Below are positions 26,801 through 35,020 of a stretch of DNA of 64,000 nucleotides, one piece after another. The translations under genes were made by a program, and so were the position numbers. Under the pieces are notes generated by a model. The model saw only the letters and a list, made by a program, of their open reading frames with translations, did not search any database and was not told where the DNA came from. How positions within the stretch are numbered: position 1 is the stretch's first letter; every line of letters starts with the position of its first letter. The DNA comes from M3007 sp043764095 (GTDB lineage Bacteria; Bacteroidota; Bacteroidia; Chitinophagales; Saprospiraceae). The stretch covers positions 1 to 64,000 of the forward strand of contig JAYUKX010000007.1 in the NCBI GenBank assembly GCA_043764095.1, written 5' to 3'.

Positions 26801-26942
26801 TCCAGCCATTTTGACGGAAACCCGCCAAAAGTACCAAAAACTGGGCGGTACTCCCCCACCCTCTTCCGATCCAGTACCACAAGGCAAAACAATCAATAAG
26901 CCAAAGCAGGTCGATATTCTTGACCTCGATGGCGGTAACTAA
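23811..26942 (+). CDS. Large exported TPR-repeat protein
   Basis: A 1043-residue protein with a signal peptide (about 1-22, ending LPAQQ) followed by many tetratricopeptide repeats over nearly the whole length (for example PAYYFGKKAYDKALVYYDMA-like and YHLGDCYLRQRNKGAARNAF units). The C-terminus is a short proline-rich tail. It is expected in the periplasm or attached to the outer membrane as a scaffold. Long TPR proteins of this kind paired with a beta-barrel are common in Bacteroidota and are often annotated as TonB-system or assembly accessories. The gene 18 bp downstream encodes such a barrel. No enzymatic domain is visible. Confidence 0.85.
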   Translation: MNLRIGISLCCFLVASILLPAQQTTVFTEANLSYKRGVDFFDQGLYGLAQKEFQAAMTTLRPVNEPEWRDLKTNAELYNARCAVRLNQPEAEKVALDFLRDQAPSPVASQAALEMGDYYFGKKAYDKALVYYDMAPASGPLRDELRFKMGYSYFVTKKFAQAKSIFAGIKENTRSKFYEDANYYYGCCSFYEKRYDDALKAFQRCENSQKYKAVIPYYICQIMFAKGQYDQLITYGEPKAKNKDVRNQAEIAMLVGQAYFEKGDFKAAQKYMEYAANNGVNFRPADFYQLGYAQYQNGFFKNAIDNFEQLNKQDSLLGQNGLYHLGDCYLRQRNKGAARNAFGQAASMNFDPSVKEDALMNYAKLSWELKYDRDALSALQRFQPQSPYYNDAQALMGEIFLNTRDYDRAVGTLEGVKNRSQRLNEIYQKVCYLRGLQLYQNNQKDEARRFFNKSMEQPIDRRLVTLCSFWNGVLSNESGDYKGSINQINAFLGQAKNYSDLPDESSIFMGQYIQGYNYLKQDNHKDALPFFKQCVDGIKKNQSRINSEQITQGVLGDAILRAGDCHFKRNQYGEALGYYNEAVGRKYDGFEYAIYQKAMIKGLQKQPEDKIAGMEDLINKFPSSQFVDDALYQMGVTYISLNKSTQALAAFRRVVENYRGRSPLINPSLLKLGLISYNDGNNSAAINYYKQVFANNPENDEAKEALSALETIYKEMNRPDEYFAFLETVPGYKVTSAARDSVTYQTAEYQYNRAQYAQAIEGFTAYLTKYPNGREALAATYYRGDSYAATGRYPEAMKDLNAVVTKGPSRYFSKAAEKAAVIAYTTLKDYGQAFEMSRKWEESAATSKGKFDAQVLAMESAYRSNNSVATQEYANKVLSSGSASGDQLARGNYYLAKIAYDRNDYARAFPSLKKVTENTQSEIMAEAYHYMCQILYRQKQYAQAEELISTANQASAGYDDWIARNIILLSDVYADQGDKNSALAALEGVLENYSGGNPAILTETRQKYQKLGGTPPPSSDPVPQGKTINKPKQVDILDLDGGN

Positions 26943-26960
26943 CTTTATTAAAATTCTTTT

Positions 26961-28580
26961 ATGCAATTACAACATAAAATTTCAATTATAGCCGTTCTTT
27001 TTGGCCTTTTGCCTCATTTTGTTGTTGCCCAAACTGGACCAACAGATAAGGTAGATATCATTAAAAACTACGAGGCACAACTCCTCGATGCCAATAAACT
27101 CAATGTAACCCCAACGCTACCAGCCTTGGATACATCGACCAAATACCAAGATTATGTAGTGCCGCCACGTCCTCTAAAAGTAACTTACGACGCTCCAAAA
27201 CTCAAGCCATTGGGCATGAAAGCAGGTGCGAAAGAAGAAATGTACAATGGTTATGTAAAAGCGGGTGGCGGTGTACCTACTTCAATTTATGGCGAATTTG
27301 GCTATGGATTTGGAGTAAAAGACAAATTTGATGGCAAAATTTGGGCAAAACACCACCAAGCCAACTTCAAAAATCGCGAAAATCAGCGGTTTTCTAATAC
27401 CGATGTACAACTCAGTGGTAGTGGAATGGTAGCGAAAACCACCGCATTGGAAGCCAAAGTAGGTTATGCTTACGATCGTGTACACTATTATGGTTACGAT
27501 GATAGCCTTTTTACTTTTGATGCCACACAAGTACGCCAAAATTTCAAAACATTGGACATTGGTCTGCGTCTGTTTAATGGAGAACGCAACGATGCCGATC
27601 TGAACTATTTTGTCGCGCCTAAGATTTATAACCTAAAAGACAACTACTCCAACACAGAAACGGGTATTGACCTTGGGTTTGGGGCTTCTAAATGGTTTGC
27701 AGAAAAACACGTGCTACGGATTAACCTCCGCACCGATTTTACAACGTATAAAGATACGGTAAAGCAACAACTGAACAATATCTATATCCAACCTTCATTA
27801 ACCTTGCATTTTGGGCCAGCACGCCTGAAAATAGGTGGTAATTTTGCGAGCAACCGCGATGTATTCCATATCTACCCAGATGCAGAACTGAATGTGCGTG
27901 TGTTTGGTGATGGTATTCAATTGTTTGTAGGTGCTAATGGCGATTTGCGCAAAAATACCTACCGCAGTGTCAGCGATTACAATCCGTTTATCCAAATGCG
28001 TGGTTCAGAACTACGCAATACAGACTACCGCAGTTATTTTGGTGGTATCAGAGGTAATTTTGGTTGGTTGACTTATACGGTTCAAGGTGGTTACGCCACA
28101 GCAGGCGATTTGGCATTGTTCCAAACTAAGTTTGAAGGCGATATTACTCGTTTTCAAGTACAATACGATACAGCCAAAATTACTAATCTTCAAGCTACAG
28201 TCACCTTAAAACCCACCAAGGAGATCACTGTAGCGGGAACTTTAAGCCAAAATATCTACAAAATGTCGAATGCCATTACGGCATGGGGTTTACCTGGATT
28301 AGAAGGCAATTTTAACGGTGAATATCGGATTATGGAAGGCAAAGCAGCATTCAAAGCCAATTGCTATATTGCGGATAAGATTCGTCGCCGCGACGAGAAC
28401 GCTATTCCGGGTAAAAGTGGTGCGCTGTTTGATTTTGGCTTAGGTGGTACTTACCAGTTTTCTAAATATTTTGGGGCATTCCTTGATTTGAACAATATCT
28501 TGAATAACCGCAGGGAACGTTGGTACAATTACCCGATTTATGGAACCAATGTTTTGGTGGGTATTACGGCTAAGTTTTAG
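26961..28580 (+). CDS. Outer-membrane beta-barrel protein (TonB-receptor-like barrel without plug)
   Basis: A 539-residue protein with a signal peptide (about 1-24, ending FVVAQ), a short periplasmic segment (about 25-95) and then alternating amphipathic strands rich in aromatic and glycine residues through to the final strand YGTNVLVGITAKF, which ends in aromatic F. The barrel part resembles TonB-dependent receptor C-termini, but it is too short for, and lacks, a plug domain. Close linkage to the TPR gene suggests they form one envelope complex. The substrate or client is unknown. Confidence 0.75.
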   Translation: MQLQHKISIIAVLFGLLPHFVVAQTGPTDKVDIIKNYEAQLLDANKLNVTPTLPALDTSTKYQDYVVPPRPLKVTYDAPKLKPLGMKAGAKEEMYNGYVKAGGGVPTSIYGEFGYGFGVKDKFDGKIWAKHHQANFKNRENQRFSNTDVQLSGSGMVAKTTALEAKVGYAYDRVHYYGYDDSLFTFDATQVRQNFKTLDIGLRLFNGERNDADLNYFVAPKIYNLKDNYSNTETGIDLGFGASKWFAEKHVLRINLRTDFTTYKDTVKQQLNNIYIQPSLTLHFGPARLKIGGNFASNRDVFHIYPDAELNVRVFGDGIQLFVGANGDLRKNTYRSVSDYNPFIQMRGSELRNTDYRSYFGGIRGNFGWLTYTVQGGYATAGDLALFQTKFEGDITRFQVQYDTAKITNLQATVTLKPTKEITVAGTLSQNIYKMSNAITAWGLPGLEGNFNGEYRIMEGKAAFKANCYIADKIRRRDENAIPGKSGALFDFGLGGTYQFSKYFGAFLDLNNILNNRRERWYNYPIYGTNVLVGITAKF

Positions 28581-28589
28581 GATCTAATT

Positions 28590-28625
28590 TAGTGTCGGCG
28601 GGGAGTTAGAACCTTGTCGACACTA
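28590..28625 (+). terminator. Possible terminator hairpin
   Basis: TAGTGTCG (28590-28597) and CGACACTA (28618-28625) form an 8-bp perfect stem after the barrel gene. The following sequence is only modestly T-rich. Confidence 0.35.
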
Positions 28626-28667
28626 TTCATTTAAAGTACTCCCTCCATGACATTTCAATCAATAGTT

Positions 28668-30092
28668 ATGCCTAAAACACTACCATTTAAGCTATTTATT
28701 ATTGTCATTTTCCACTACGCAGCAAATGCCCAAGATTGCACTTGCACTCAAAAATTTGACTTTTTCAAGGAAAAAATCAAACTCAATTACTCCGGTTACC
28801 GCGATAAAGTGACCACTAGCAACCAGTTGGCTTTTGACCAGCATACCAATATCTTCCAACAGAAAGCCACCAATGCGAATTCCGACACTGCCTGTTTTCG
28901 TATCTTATTGGAGTGGAAAAAATGGTTTCGGGATGGACACGTGCAGTTGAGTACAGGTAGTACAGCGGGCAACCCTGCTCAAATCAGGGCTCAATTTGCC
29001 AATACAGAGCGCATAAATTTGTCAGAAGCAGAAGCAAAAGCCTATTTTGACCAACCAAATAGATTACCGATAGAAGGAATTTGGCAAAATGAGGAAGGTA
29101 ATTACAAAGTAGCCATTGTGCAAAAGCCAACTGCTCAGCGTGAATATGCAGCCATTATCCTCAACGCAGATAGTATTTATTGGATGCCGGGGCAAATAAA
29201 GTTTGACTTACAAAAAACGGATCAACCCAACATTTTTTCAAGCCAATATTTTATGCGCGACCACTCGCTGAGTCCAGATACAGCGTTTTTGAACTCCGAT
29301 AAACTTCGTTTGAATAAAATTGGCAATTGGTATATGGTTTATCCGCGTGTGGCCACTAAAACAAAACCAGAAGGTATTTACAAACTTTCGACTTTGGATA
29401 GTTCGACACTACTGCTCGTGATCCCCACGATGAACGAAAGTGTACGTAAACAACTGGATCAATTGATCAATGAGCATAAAGCCCTTCTTGCCCGAACACC
29501 CAATCTTGTGATTGATTGCCGTGGTAACGGCGGAGGTAGCGATATCACTTACCGCAAAGTAATCCCACTCTTGTACACCAACCGGACAAAAACCTATCGT
29601 GCGCAGGTATGGGCGACCAAAGACAATGCTGATAAATACGCCAGTTTGAAAAAAAACAAAGATTATCCTTGGTATATACGTGCTTATGGAGGTTATATGA
29701 AGCGTAGGATCAATCGTAACTTGGGTGAGTATATTGGACGAAAAGGAGCCACCAAAAATGGTAGGCATAAAAAACAAAAATACCCTCATCGGGTAGCCAT
29801 CCTCATTGATGGAGGGTGCGCTAGTTCTTGTGAAAGTTTTGTAGAAGAGGCTAGGCAAAGTCAGAAAGTAACCTTAATTGGTGTCAATACGGCTGGCGTT
29901 AGCGATTATGGCAACCTTAATAGTATTGCGTTCCCATGTGGTAATTTTACAATGTCGTATCCTACCACACGCTCTTCCGCTGTAGATGTAGGAAAAGGAA
30001 TTGATACAGTAGGCTTCCCTCCAGATATACGATTGGAAAAAGAGCAAAGAGATTGGGTAGAGTTTGCTAGGGTACATTTACACAAGAATTAA
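28668..30092 (+). CDS. S41 family (C-terminal processing type) peptidase, exported
   Basis: A 474-residue protein with an N-terminal signal sequence (MPKTLPFKLFIIVIFHYAAN). An N-terminal helical/cap region is followed by an S41 tail-specific protease domain from about 230, with NLVIDCRGNGGGSDITYR (oxyanion region) and RVAILIDGGCASSCESFVEE, whose serine is the likely nucleophile. No PDZ domain is evident. The stop is 6 bp before the pxpBC GTG start, so it probably belongs to the same transcript, although an S41 peptidase is not a known oxoprolinase component. It might release pyroglutamyl or other peptides. The ORF could also begin 7 codons earlier. Confidence 0.82.
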   Translation: MPKTLPFKLFIIVIFHYAANAQDCTCTQKFDFFKEKIKLNYSGYRDKVTTSNQLAFDQHTNIFQQKATNANSDTACFRILLEWKKWFRDGHVQLSTGSTAGNPAQIRAQFANTERINLSEAEAKAYFDQPNRLPIEGIWQNEEGNYKVAIVQKPTAQREYAAIILNADSIYWMPGQIKFDLQKTDQPNIFSSQYFMRDHSLSPDTAFLNSDKLRLNKIGNWYMVYPRVATKTKPEGIYKLSTLDSSTLLLVIPTMNESVRKQLDQLINEHKALLARTPNLVIDCRGNGGGSDITYRKVIPLLYTNRTKTYRAQVWATKDNADKYASLKKNKDYPWYIRAYGGYMKRRINRNLGEYIGRKGATKNGRHKKQKYPHRVAILIDGGCASSCESFVEEARQSQKVTLIGVNTAGVSDYGNLNSIAFPCGNFTMSYPTTRSSAVDVGKGIDTVGFPPDIRLEKEQRDWVEFARVHLHKN

Positions 30093-30097
30093 GTGAC

Positions 30098-31738
30098 GTG
30101 AAGTACCTGCGTATTTATCCCTTATCCGAAACAGCCATTGTCTTGGAATGGGAAAATGACATAAACCATGCTATCCATTTGGCGATACAATCGTTTTACA
30201 GATGGTTGCTGCAATATCCATTTGAGGGAATGGTAGAAATGGTACCCGCTTACCATACCCTTACTGTTTTTTACCAACCAAGGCCGAATGTTTCCATATT
30301 TTCGTTGATGCATGATTGTTGGAAGCAGTATGAATTTGATATTCAACAAACGTCTTTAAAGTCCCCAAATACAGTTTCAATCCCTGTTTGTTACGATGAA
30401 GCATTTGGCCCTGATCTTGCAGAAATTGCACAAATCCATGGCATTACTACCGAAAAAGTAATAGAAACACATCAAAACACAGTTTACAATGTGTATATGA
30501 TGGGTTTTTTGCCCGGTTTTCCTTATATGGGTGCGGTGGACGCTGCGATTGCTACACCTCGAAAATCCTCTCCACGTGCTTTAGTTGAAGCAGGCTCTGT
30601 GGGGATTGCAGGTAATCAAACTGGGATTTACCCTTTGGATTCGCCGGGGGGCTGGCAAATTATTGGACGCACGCCTTTACGTTTATTTGACCGCGAAAAA
30701 GAATACCCTTTTTTATTTAAAACGGGCGATAACGTGCAATTTTATAGCATTTCAAAAGAGGCATACCTCCAATTATTGCCCCCAAAAAAAGACCCGCTCA
30801 ACGCGCATACCAAAGCGCAAAAACCAGATATTATGGTTGTTAAACCAGGTGTTTTTTCCACCATACAAGATCAAGGTAGGTTTGGTTTTCTTGCTTATGG
30901 CGTACCCAATAGTGGGGCAATGGATTTGCAAGCACACCATTGGGCCAATGCTTTGGTTGGCAATAAGCCCGATGCTGCGACCATAGAATGTACCATGGGT
31001 GGCCTTACGCTCCAATTTTTCAAGGATATGGACATTGCAATTACGGGTGCAGGAATGGCGTTGCTACGTAAATCACCGATTTCCTATTTCCACAAAACCA
31101 AGGTTTTTGCTGGCGATTTACTCGAAATCAGGTTCAATAATCAAGGTTTGAGGACGTATATTGCTGTTCAAGGAGGTTTCGATGGTGCAATAATAATGGG
31201 TAGCCAAAGTATTTGCCATAAAGCAGGAATTGGGCAGCCACTCCTTCCCAATATGCCACTTTACGTCGGTACAAGATCTAGTTCAGCACTAAAAGAGGTA
31301 GTAAATCATTGGCCTATTCCGATTTGGAGCAAAAACAAAAAAATCCGAATACTCCAAGGGCCAGAATTTGATTGGATGACAACAGAAAGTCAGCGCACAT
31401 TTTTTGATCAAAACTATACCCTAAGCAACCGCTGCGACAGAATGGGGCTACATTTACAAGGAGGAGTGCTACATTTGGGCATTCAGGAAGAGTTACGCTC
31501 CACGGCGGTGGCTAAAGGGACGATTCAACTTACGCCAAGCGGCCAACTAATTGTACTGATGAGCGATTGCCAAACGACTGGTGGCTACCCGCGAGTTGGT
31601 CAGGTGGTGGCGATTGATTTACCCATTTTGGCACAAGCCATTCCAAATGAAAGCATTTATTTTCAATATATTACACATAATGAAGCCCACTCGCTTTATC
31701 AATCACAACAAGCCATGATCGATGCTTTATTCCATTGA
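30098..31738 (+). CDS. pxpBC: Fused 5-oxoprolinase subunits B and C
   Basis: A 546-residue fusion of two subunits usually encoded separately (formerly KipI/KipA or allophanate hydrolase subunits 1 and 2). Together with PxpA they open 5-oxoproline to glutamate with ATP. Residues 1-225 are PxpB (MGFLPGFPYMGAVD and SPRALVEAGSVGIAGNQTGI). From about 240 it is PxpC (VKPGVFSTIQDQGRFGFLAY, GVPNSGAMD, then CQTTGGYPRVGQVV). Translation starts at GTG 30098, 6 bp after the S41 stop. The stop codon overlaps what was once the pxpA start (ATG 31722), the typical coupled arrangement, but the intact pxpA now lies 7.3 kb away. Confidence 0.92.
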   Translation: MKYLRIYPLSETAIVLEWENDINHAIHLAIQSFYRWLLQYPFEGMVEMVPAYHTLTVFYQPRPNVSIFSLMHDCWKQYEFDIQQTSLKSPNTVSIPVCYDEAFGPDLAEIAQIHGITTEKVIETHQNTVYNVYMMGFLPGFPYMGAVDAAIATPRKSSPRALVEAGSVGIAGNQTGIYPLDSPGGWQIIGRTPLRLFDREKEYPFLFKTGDNVQFYSISKEAYLQLLPPKKDPLNAHTKAQKPDIMVVKPGVFSTIQDQGRFGFLAYGVPNSGAMDLQAHHWANALVGNKPDAATIECTMGGLTLQFFKDMDIAITGAGMALLRKSPISYFHKTKVFAGDLLEIRFNNQGLRTYIAVQGGFDGAIIMGSQSICHKAGIGQPLLPNMPLYVGTRSSSALKEVVNHWPIPIWSKNKKIRILQGPEFDWMTTESQRTFFDQNYTLSNRCDRMGLHLQGGVLHLGIQEELRSTAVAKGTIQLTPSGQLIVLMSDCQTTGGYPRVGQVVAIDLPILAQAIPNESIYFQYITHNEAHSLYQSQQAMIDALFH

Positions 31739-31745
31739 TATCAAC
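31641..31745 (+). repeat. Left copy of the 105-bp pxp junction repeat
   Basis: Covers the last codons of pxpBC, its stop and the first eight codons of a pxpA-like start (MLYSIDIN). It aligns without gaps to 38941-39045 with 10 mismatches, all in the first 66 bp. The final 39 bp are identical. Confidence 0.9.
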
Positions 31746-31901
31746 AATCTAAAATTGAAAGACATTGCCTGGTCGCTAATTGGCCAAAATAAATTTGAAA
31801 ATATCAATCGTGAATTAGCGCTTGAGATTGAAGGTACGGTCCAAAAACTTGACTACCTTCCCACACTGCATCATGTGGCGGTAGGCTGCAATTCAAGGTA
31901 A
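31722..31901 (+). pseudogene. Chimeric pxpA stub
   Basis: A 59-codon reading frame starts with the eight pxpA residues MLYSIDIN and then switches at 31746 to unrelated sequence (NLKLKDIAWSLIGQNKFENI onward) before a TAA. It is what remains at the left break of the pxp operon, overlapping the pxpBC stop as pxpA would. The new tail matches no family I know, and it may be translated only because the start signals are intact. Confidence 0.6.
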
Positions 31902-32137
31902 AAGCAAGCATCATCAACGTATCTCCCATAGCGCACTAAATCAAAACCCTGAACTTGCGAAGTCTGGGCAGTCAGATCGCTTTTTTCGAGACTCATCGCC
32001 CTAAAATGGCTGTTAGGCAAAATTTTCTTCACCATTATTTTGCTATCTTCTATATTTGTGAGCGTAAATATATGTACGCCATTAGTCACTATTTTCAACT
32101 TGGCCTTTTTTAGCCACGTGCTTAATTTATTTATCAC
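31871..32137 (-). CDS. Uncharacterised 88-residue ORF, possibly a gene remnant
   Basis: The reading frame opens at GTG directly after an in-frame stop. The composition is protein-like (SHFRAMSLEKSDLTAQTSQV, then GFDLVRYGRYVDDACFYLEL), but it has no signal peptide, TM helix or recognisable domain. It overlaps the chimeric pxpA stub on the other strand and lies just inside the left end of the inserted segment. It is more likely the C-terminal remains of a longer gene than a complete one. The rest of 31902-32194 holds nothing else I can support. Confidence 0.3.
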   Translation of the reverse strand: MINKLSTWLKKAKLKIVTNGVHIFTLTNIEDSKIMVKKILPNSHFRAMSLEKSDLTAQTSQVQGFDLVRYGRYVDDACFYLELQPTAT

Positions 32138-32194
32138 TAAAGATCAATAACGCAACATTCGATATCATGGTCTTATGACAAAAAAAATCATCTT

Positions 32195-34102
32195 ATGAAA
32201 AGATACATATACCTGCTTTATCTTTGTTATATACCTACATGGATACATGCACAATCTGGTATAGAAGATAGTTTGTATCATGTGTGGACTAATATTGGTC
32301 TGACAGATACAACAAGGTTATCTGCAATTCATCATTTGGGAGTAGCATATTTGAGAAAAAACCCCGACTCTGCACGCATTTTTGCACACGAAGCCCTACA
32401 ATTTGCACAAAAAATCCACCACAAGCAATGGGAGGGGAAAGCACGAAATAGTATCGGTCTGACTTGGCGGATGCAAAGTAATTTTGACAAAGCCAAAGAA
32501 AATTATGAGCAAAGTATTCGATTGCTTGAAGCATCCGGTGATATCCGTACCTTATCTGAATTATGTATAAATTTGAGTGATGTTTATAGGTTACAAAGTA
32601 ATTTTCCGAAAGCACTTGAATATGTCAACCAAGCACTAAAGTTAGCAGAGTCTATAAATGATACGAAAAGAGCCGGAGATGCTTATTTGGCACTTTCTAC
32701 ACTTTACTACATGACTACTGATAACCTAGCCAAAACCAAAGAATATATCTTAGAAGCCAAAAATCTCTACGAACTTTGTAAAAATGAAAGTGGGTTATCC
32801 TCTGTTTACGGTAATCTTTCTATGATATATTTTGAACAGCAGGAGTATGAAAACATGCTGGAATATGCCGAAAAATCTTTGAAAATACTTAAAAAAATGG
32901 GGAATCTGTCTGGCATAGCAACTGCGTTTCACAACCGTGCAATGGCCTACTCACAGCTAGGGCGTTACCACGAGGCCTCGGAAGATTACCAACAAGAATT
33001 AGCAATTTTTAAAAAAATAGGGGATCACGAAGGATTGAGTGACGCGTATAGTAGTATGGGCGAACTTTGGATGGATCAGTACAAATATGTGGAAGCAATC
33101 CGTGATTGTCAAATATCCCTTCAGTATGCCACCTCCTTAGGCGAAGGGCCTAACCTAAGTGCTCAAAACGCCTGCCAATGCCTATTCAAAGCCTATTCAA
33201 AGCAAGGCAATTACAAAAAAGCATTTGAATATTTGGTGCGGTACTCGTTGATTAAAGATAGTTTAAAATTCAATGAAACGGAGCAAAAACTCCAACAAAT
33301 GGAAATTGAACGCGACAGCCTGAGTCGTGAAAAAGAACAATTTGAACGCGAAAAAAACTATCAACAGACACTACGCCAAAAAGATAAAGTGCTGGGGATT
33401 TTTATTGCAGTAGGATTGGGCATTGGTTTTGTGGCATTGGCATTTGGTCTGCGGATGTTGTATTTCAGGCGGCGGTCACTTCGTATGCAGCATCGCTCTG
33501 AGGCATTGGAACGGTTACAGCTGCTCCACGAAATTGATCTGTTAAAAACACAGGTCAATCCTCATTTTTTGTTTAATAGCCTGAGTATTCTATCTGCATT
33601 AATCCGCGTTAATCCTGATTTATCAGAACAGTTTGTAGAGCAGCTAGCCCGTTCATATCGTTATATTTTGGAGCAAAAAGACCAGCATTTGGTACAATTA
33701 CGTACAGAAGTGGAGTTTATCCACGCTTATACTTTTTTATTAAAAATTCGATTTGAAAACAAATTTCAGGTTGCTATAACAGTAGAAGACAGTGATTTAG
33801 ACCAATACAAAATTGCACCACTTACCTTGCAGTTGCTGATCGAAAATGCTGTCAAACACAATCGAATGTCGCTCAAAGAGCCATTGCTCATAACCGTTAC
33901 CAGAGAAAATGGCTACTTGGAAGTACGCAACAATTTGCAACGCCGCAACGAACGAGATAAGTCAACCGGAACAGGGCTTCAAAACATTGCATCCCGCTAT
34001 GAATTGCTGAGCGACCTGCCTGTATGGGTGGGTGAACAAGGTGCTTTTTTTGTTGTAAAAATTCCACTTTTAACGGATATACCTGATTATTTAATAGCAT
34101 AA
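32195..34102 (+). CDS. TPR sensor histidine kinase (LytS/YehU His_kinase type)
   Basis: A 635-residue sensor: signal sequence (1-20), periplasmic TPR repeats (about 25-350), coiled coil (QKLQQMEIERDSLSREKEQF), one TM helix near 398-420, then a cytoplasmic His_kinase domain with the conserved motif QVNPHFLFNSLSIL (phospho-acceptor His near 450) and an HATPase domain (LQLLIENAVKHN, then STGTGLQNIASRYELL). The LytTR response regulator follows after 14 bp, making a complete two-component pair. TPR kinases of this type are frequent in Bacteroidota. It is the first plus-strand gene in the segment that splits the pxp operon. Confidence 0.9.
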   Translation: MKRYIYLLYLCYIPTWIHAQSGIEDSLYHVWTNIGLTDTTRLSAIHHLGVAYLRKNPDSARIFAHEALQFAQKIHHKQWEGKARNSIGLTWRMQSNFDKAKENYEQSIRLLEASGDIRTLSELCINLSDVYRLQSNFPKALEYVNQALKLAESINDTKRAGDAYLALSTLYYMTTDNLAKTKEYILEAKNLYELCKNESGLSSVYGNLSMIYFEQQEYENMLEYAEKSLKILKKMGNLSGIATAFHNRAMAYSQLGRYHEASEDYQQELAIFKKIGDHEGLSDAYSSMGELWMDQYKYVEAIRDCQISLQYATSLGEGPNLSAQNACQCLFKAYSKQGNYKKAFEYLVRYSLIKDSLKFNETEQKLQQMEIERDSLSREKEQFEREKNYQQTLRQKDKVLGIFIAVGLGIGFVALAFGLRMLYFRRRSLRMQHRSEALERLQLLHEIDLLKTQVNPHFLFNSLSILSALIRVNPDLSEQFVEQLARSYRYILEQKDQHLVQLRTEVEFIHAYTFLLKIRFENKFQVAITVEDSDLDQYKIAPLTLQLLIENAVKHNRMSLKEPLLITVTRENGYLEVRNNLQRRNERDKSTGTGLQNIASRYELLSDLPVWVGEQGAFFVVKIPLLTDIPDYLIA

Positions 34103-34116
34103 AACAAACTACAGAT

Positions 34117-34872
34117 ATGCGCGTAATTATTATTGAAGATGAACAACTGACAGCACTTCGATTGAAGGGAATGCTGCACAAATATGATGCTACTATTACG
34201 GTCTTAGATATACTGCCCTCTGTGGTGGAATCTATTCAGTGGCTTCGGTCAAATGAAGCACCTGACCTCATTTTTATGGATATTCACTTAGAAGATGATC
34301 TTTGTTTTAAAATTTTTGAACTCATCACACTCCATGTACCAGTTGTTTTTACGACAGCATACGACGAATATATGGTGAAAGCATTTAAGGTAAATAGTAT
34401 TGACTATTTGCTAAAGCCGATCAATTATGAAGACTTAGTTGCTGCAATTAACAAATTTAAAGTGTTACAGGCGCAGCAGATCAAACCCGATCTCAATACC
34501 CTATTGCAATACATTGGTCAGCGAGAACCACAGTATAAAACTCGCTTTATGTTGACAATTGGTACAAAGATCAAAAGTATTGAAACGAGCGAAATTGCCT
34601 ATTTTTACTCAGATGAAAAAATTACTTTTTTGGTGCCGCGTGAAGGTCAACACATCCCGATTGAGTTCAGTCTTGACAAATTGAGTTCGCTCCTTGATCC
34701 CAAACAATTTTTTCGGGTCAATCGTCAGTTTATCATCTGTTTTCGCGCTATACGCACAGTCCACAATCATTTCAAAGGGCGTTTGCTGTTGGATATACAA
34801 CCCAAATTCAAAGAAGAGGTATTTGTAAGTGGCGATCGAATGACTAATTTCAAAGAATGGTTGGGTAAATAG
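34117..34872 (+). CDS. LytTR-type response regulator
   Basis: A 251-residue two-component regulator. The receiver domain (1-120) has the acidic pocket IIEDE, phospho-acceptor D55 in LIFMDIHLED, and the conserved Thr/Lys in VFTTAYDEYMVKAF and YLLKPI. The C-terminal LytTR DNA-binding domain (about 150-250; FFRVNRQFIICFRAI) binds direct repeats in promoters. It is paired with the TPR kinase just upstream. The three exported-protein genes that follow are natural candidates for its targets. Confidence 0.93.
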   Translation: MRVIIIEDEQLTALRLKGMLHKYDATITVLDILPSVVESIQWLRSNEAPDLIFMDIHLEDDLCFKIFELITLHVPVVFTTAYDEYMVKAFKVNSIDYLLKPINYEDLVAAINKFKVLQAQQIKPDLNTLLQYIGQREPQYKTRFMLTIGTKIKSIETSEIAYFYSDEKITFLVPREGQHIPIEFSLDKLSSLLDPKQFFRVNRQFIICFRAIRTVHNHFKGRLLLDIQPKFKEEVFVSGDRMTNFKEWLGK

Positions 34873-35020
34873 AAGTAGTGCAAATTTGCCAATTAAATTA
34901 CAGCATACAATTTTCGTCATTCATCTTTCTATCTCCGCCATTCAGTAAGTCATTTGGGTAATCGCGTAGCCTACACCCCTATTTTTGTTGCATAAATATT
35001 AAACACAATCAAGTTACACA

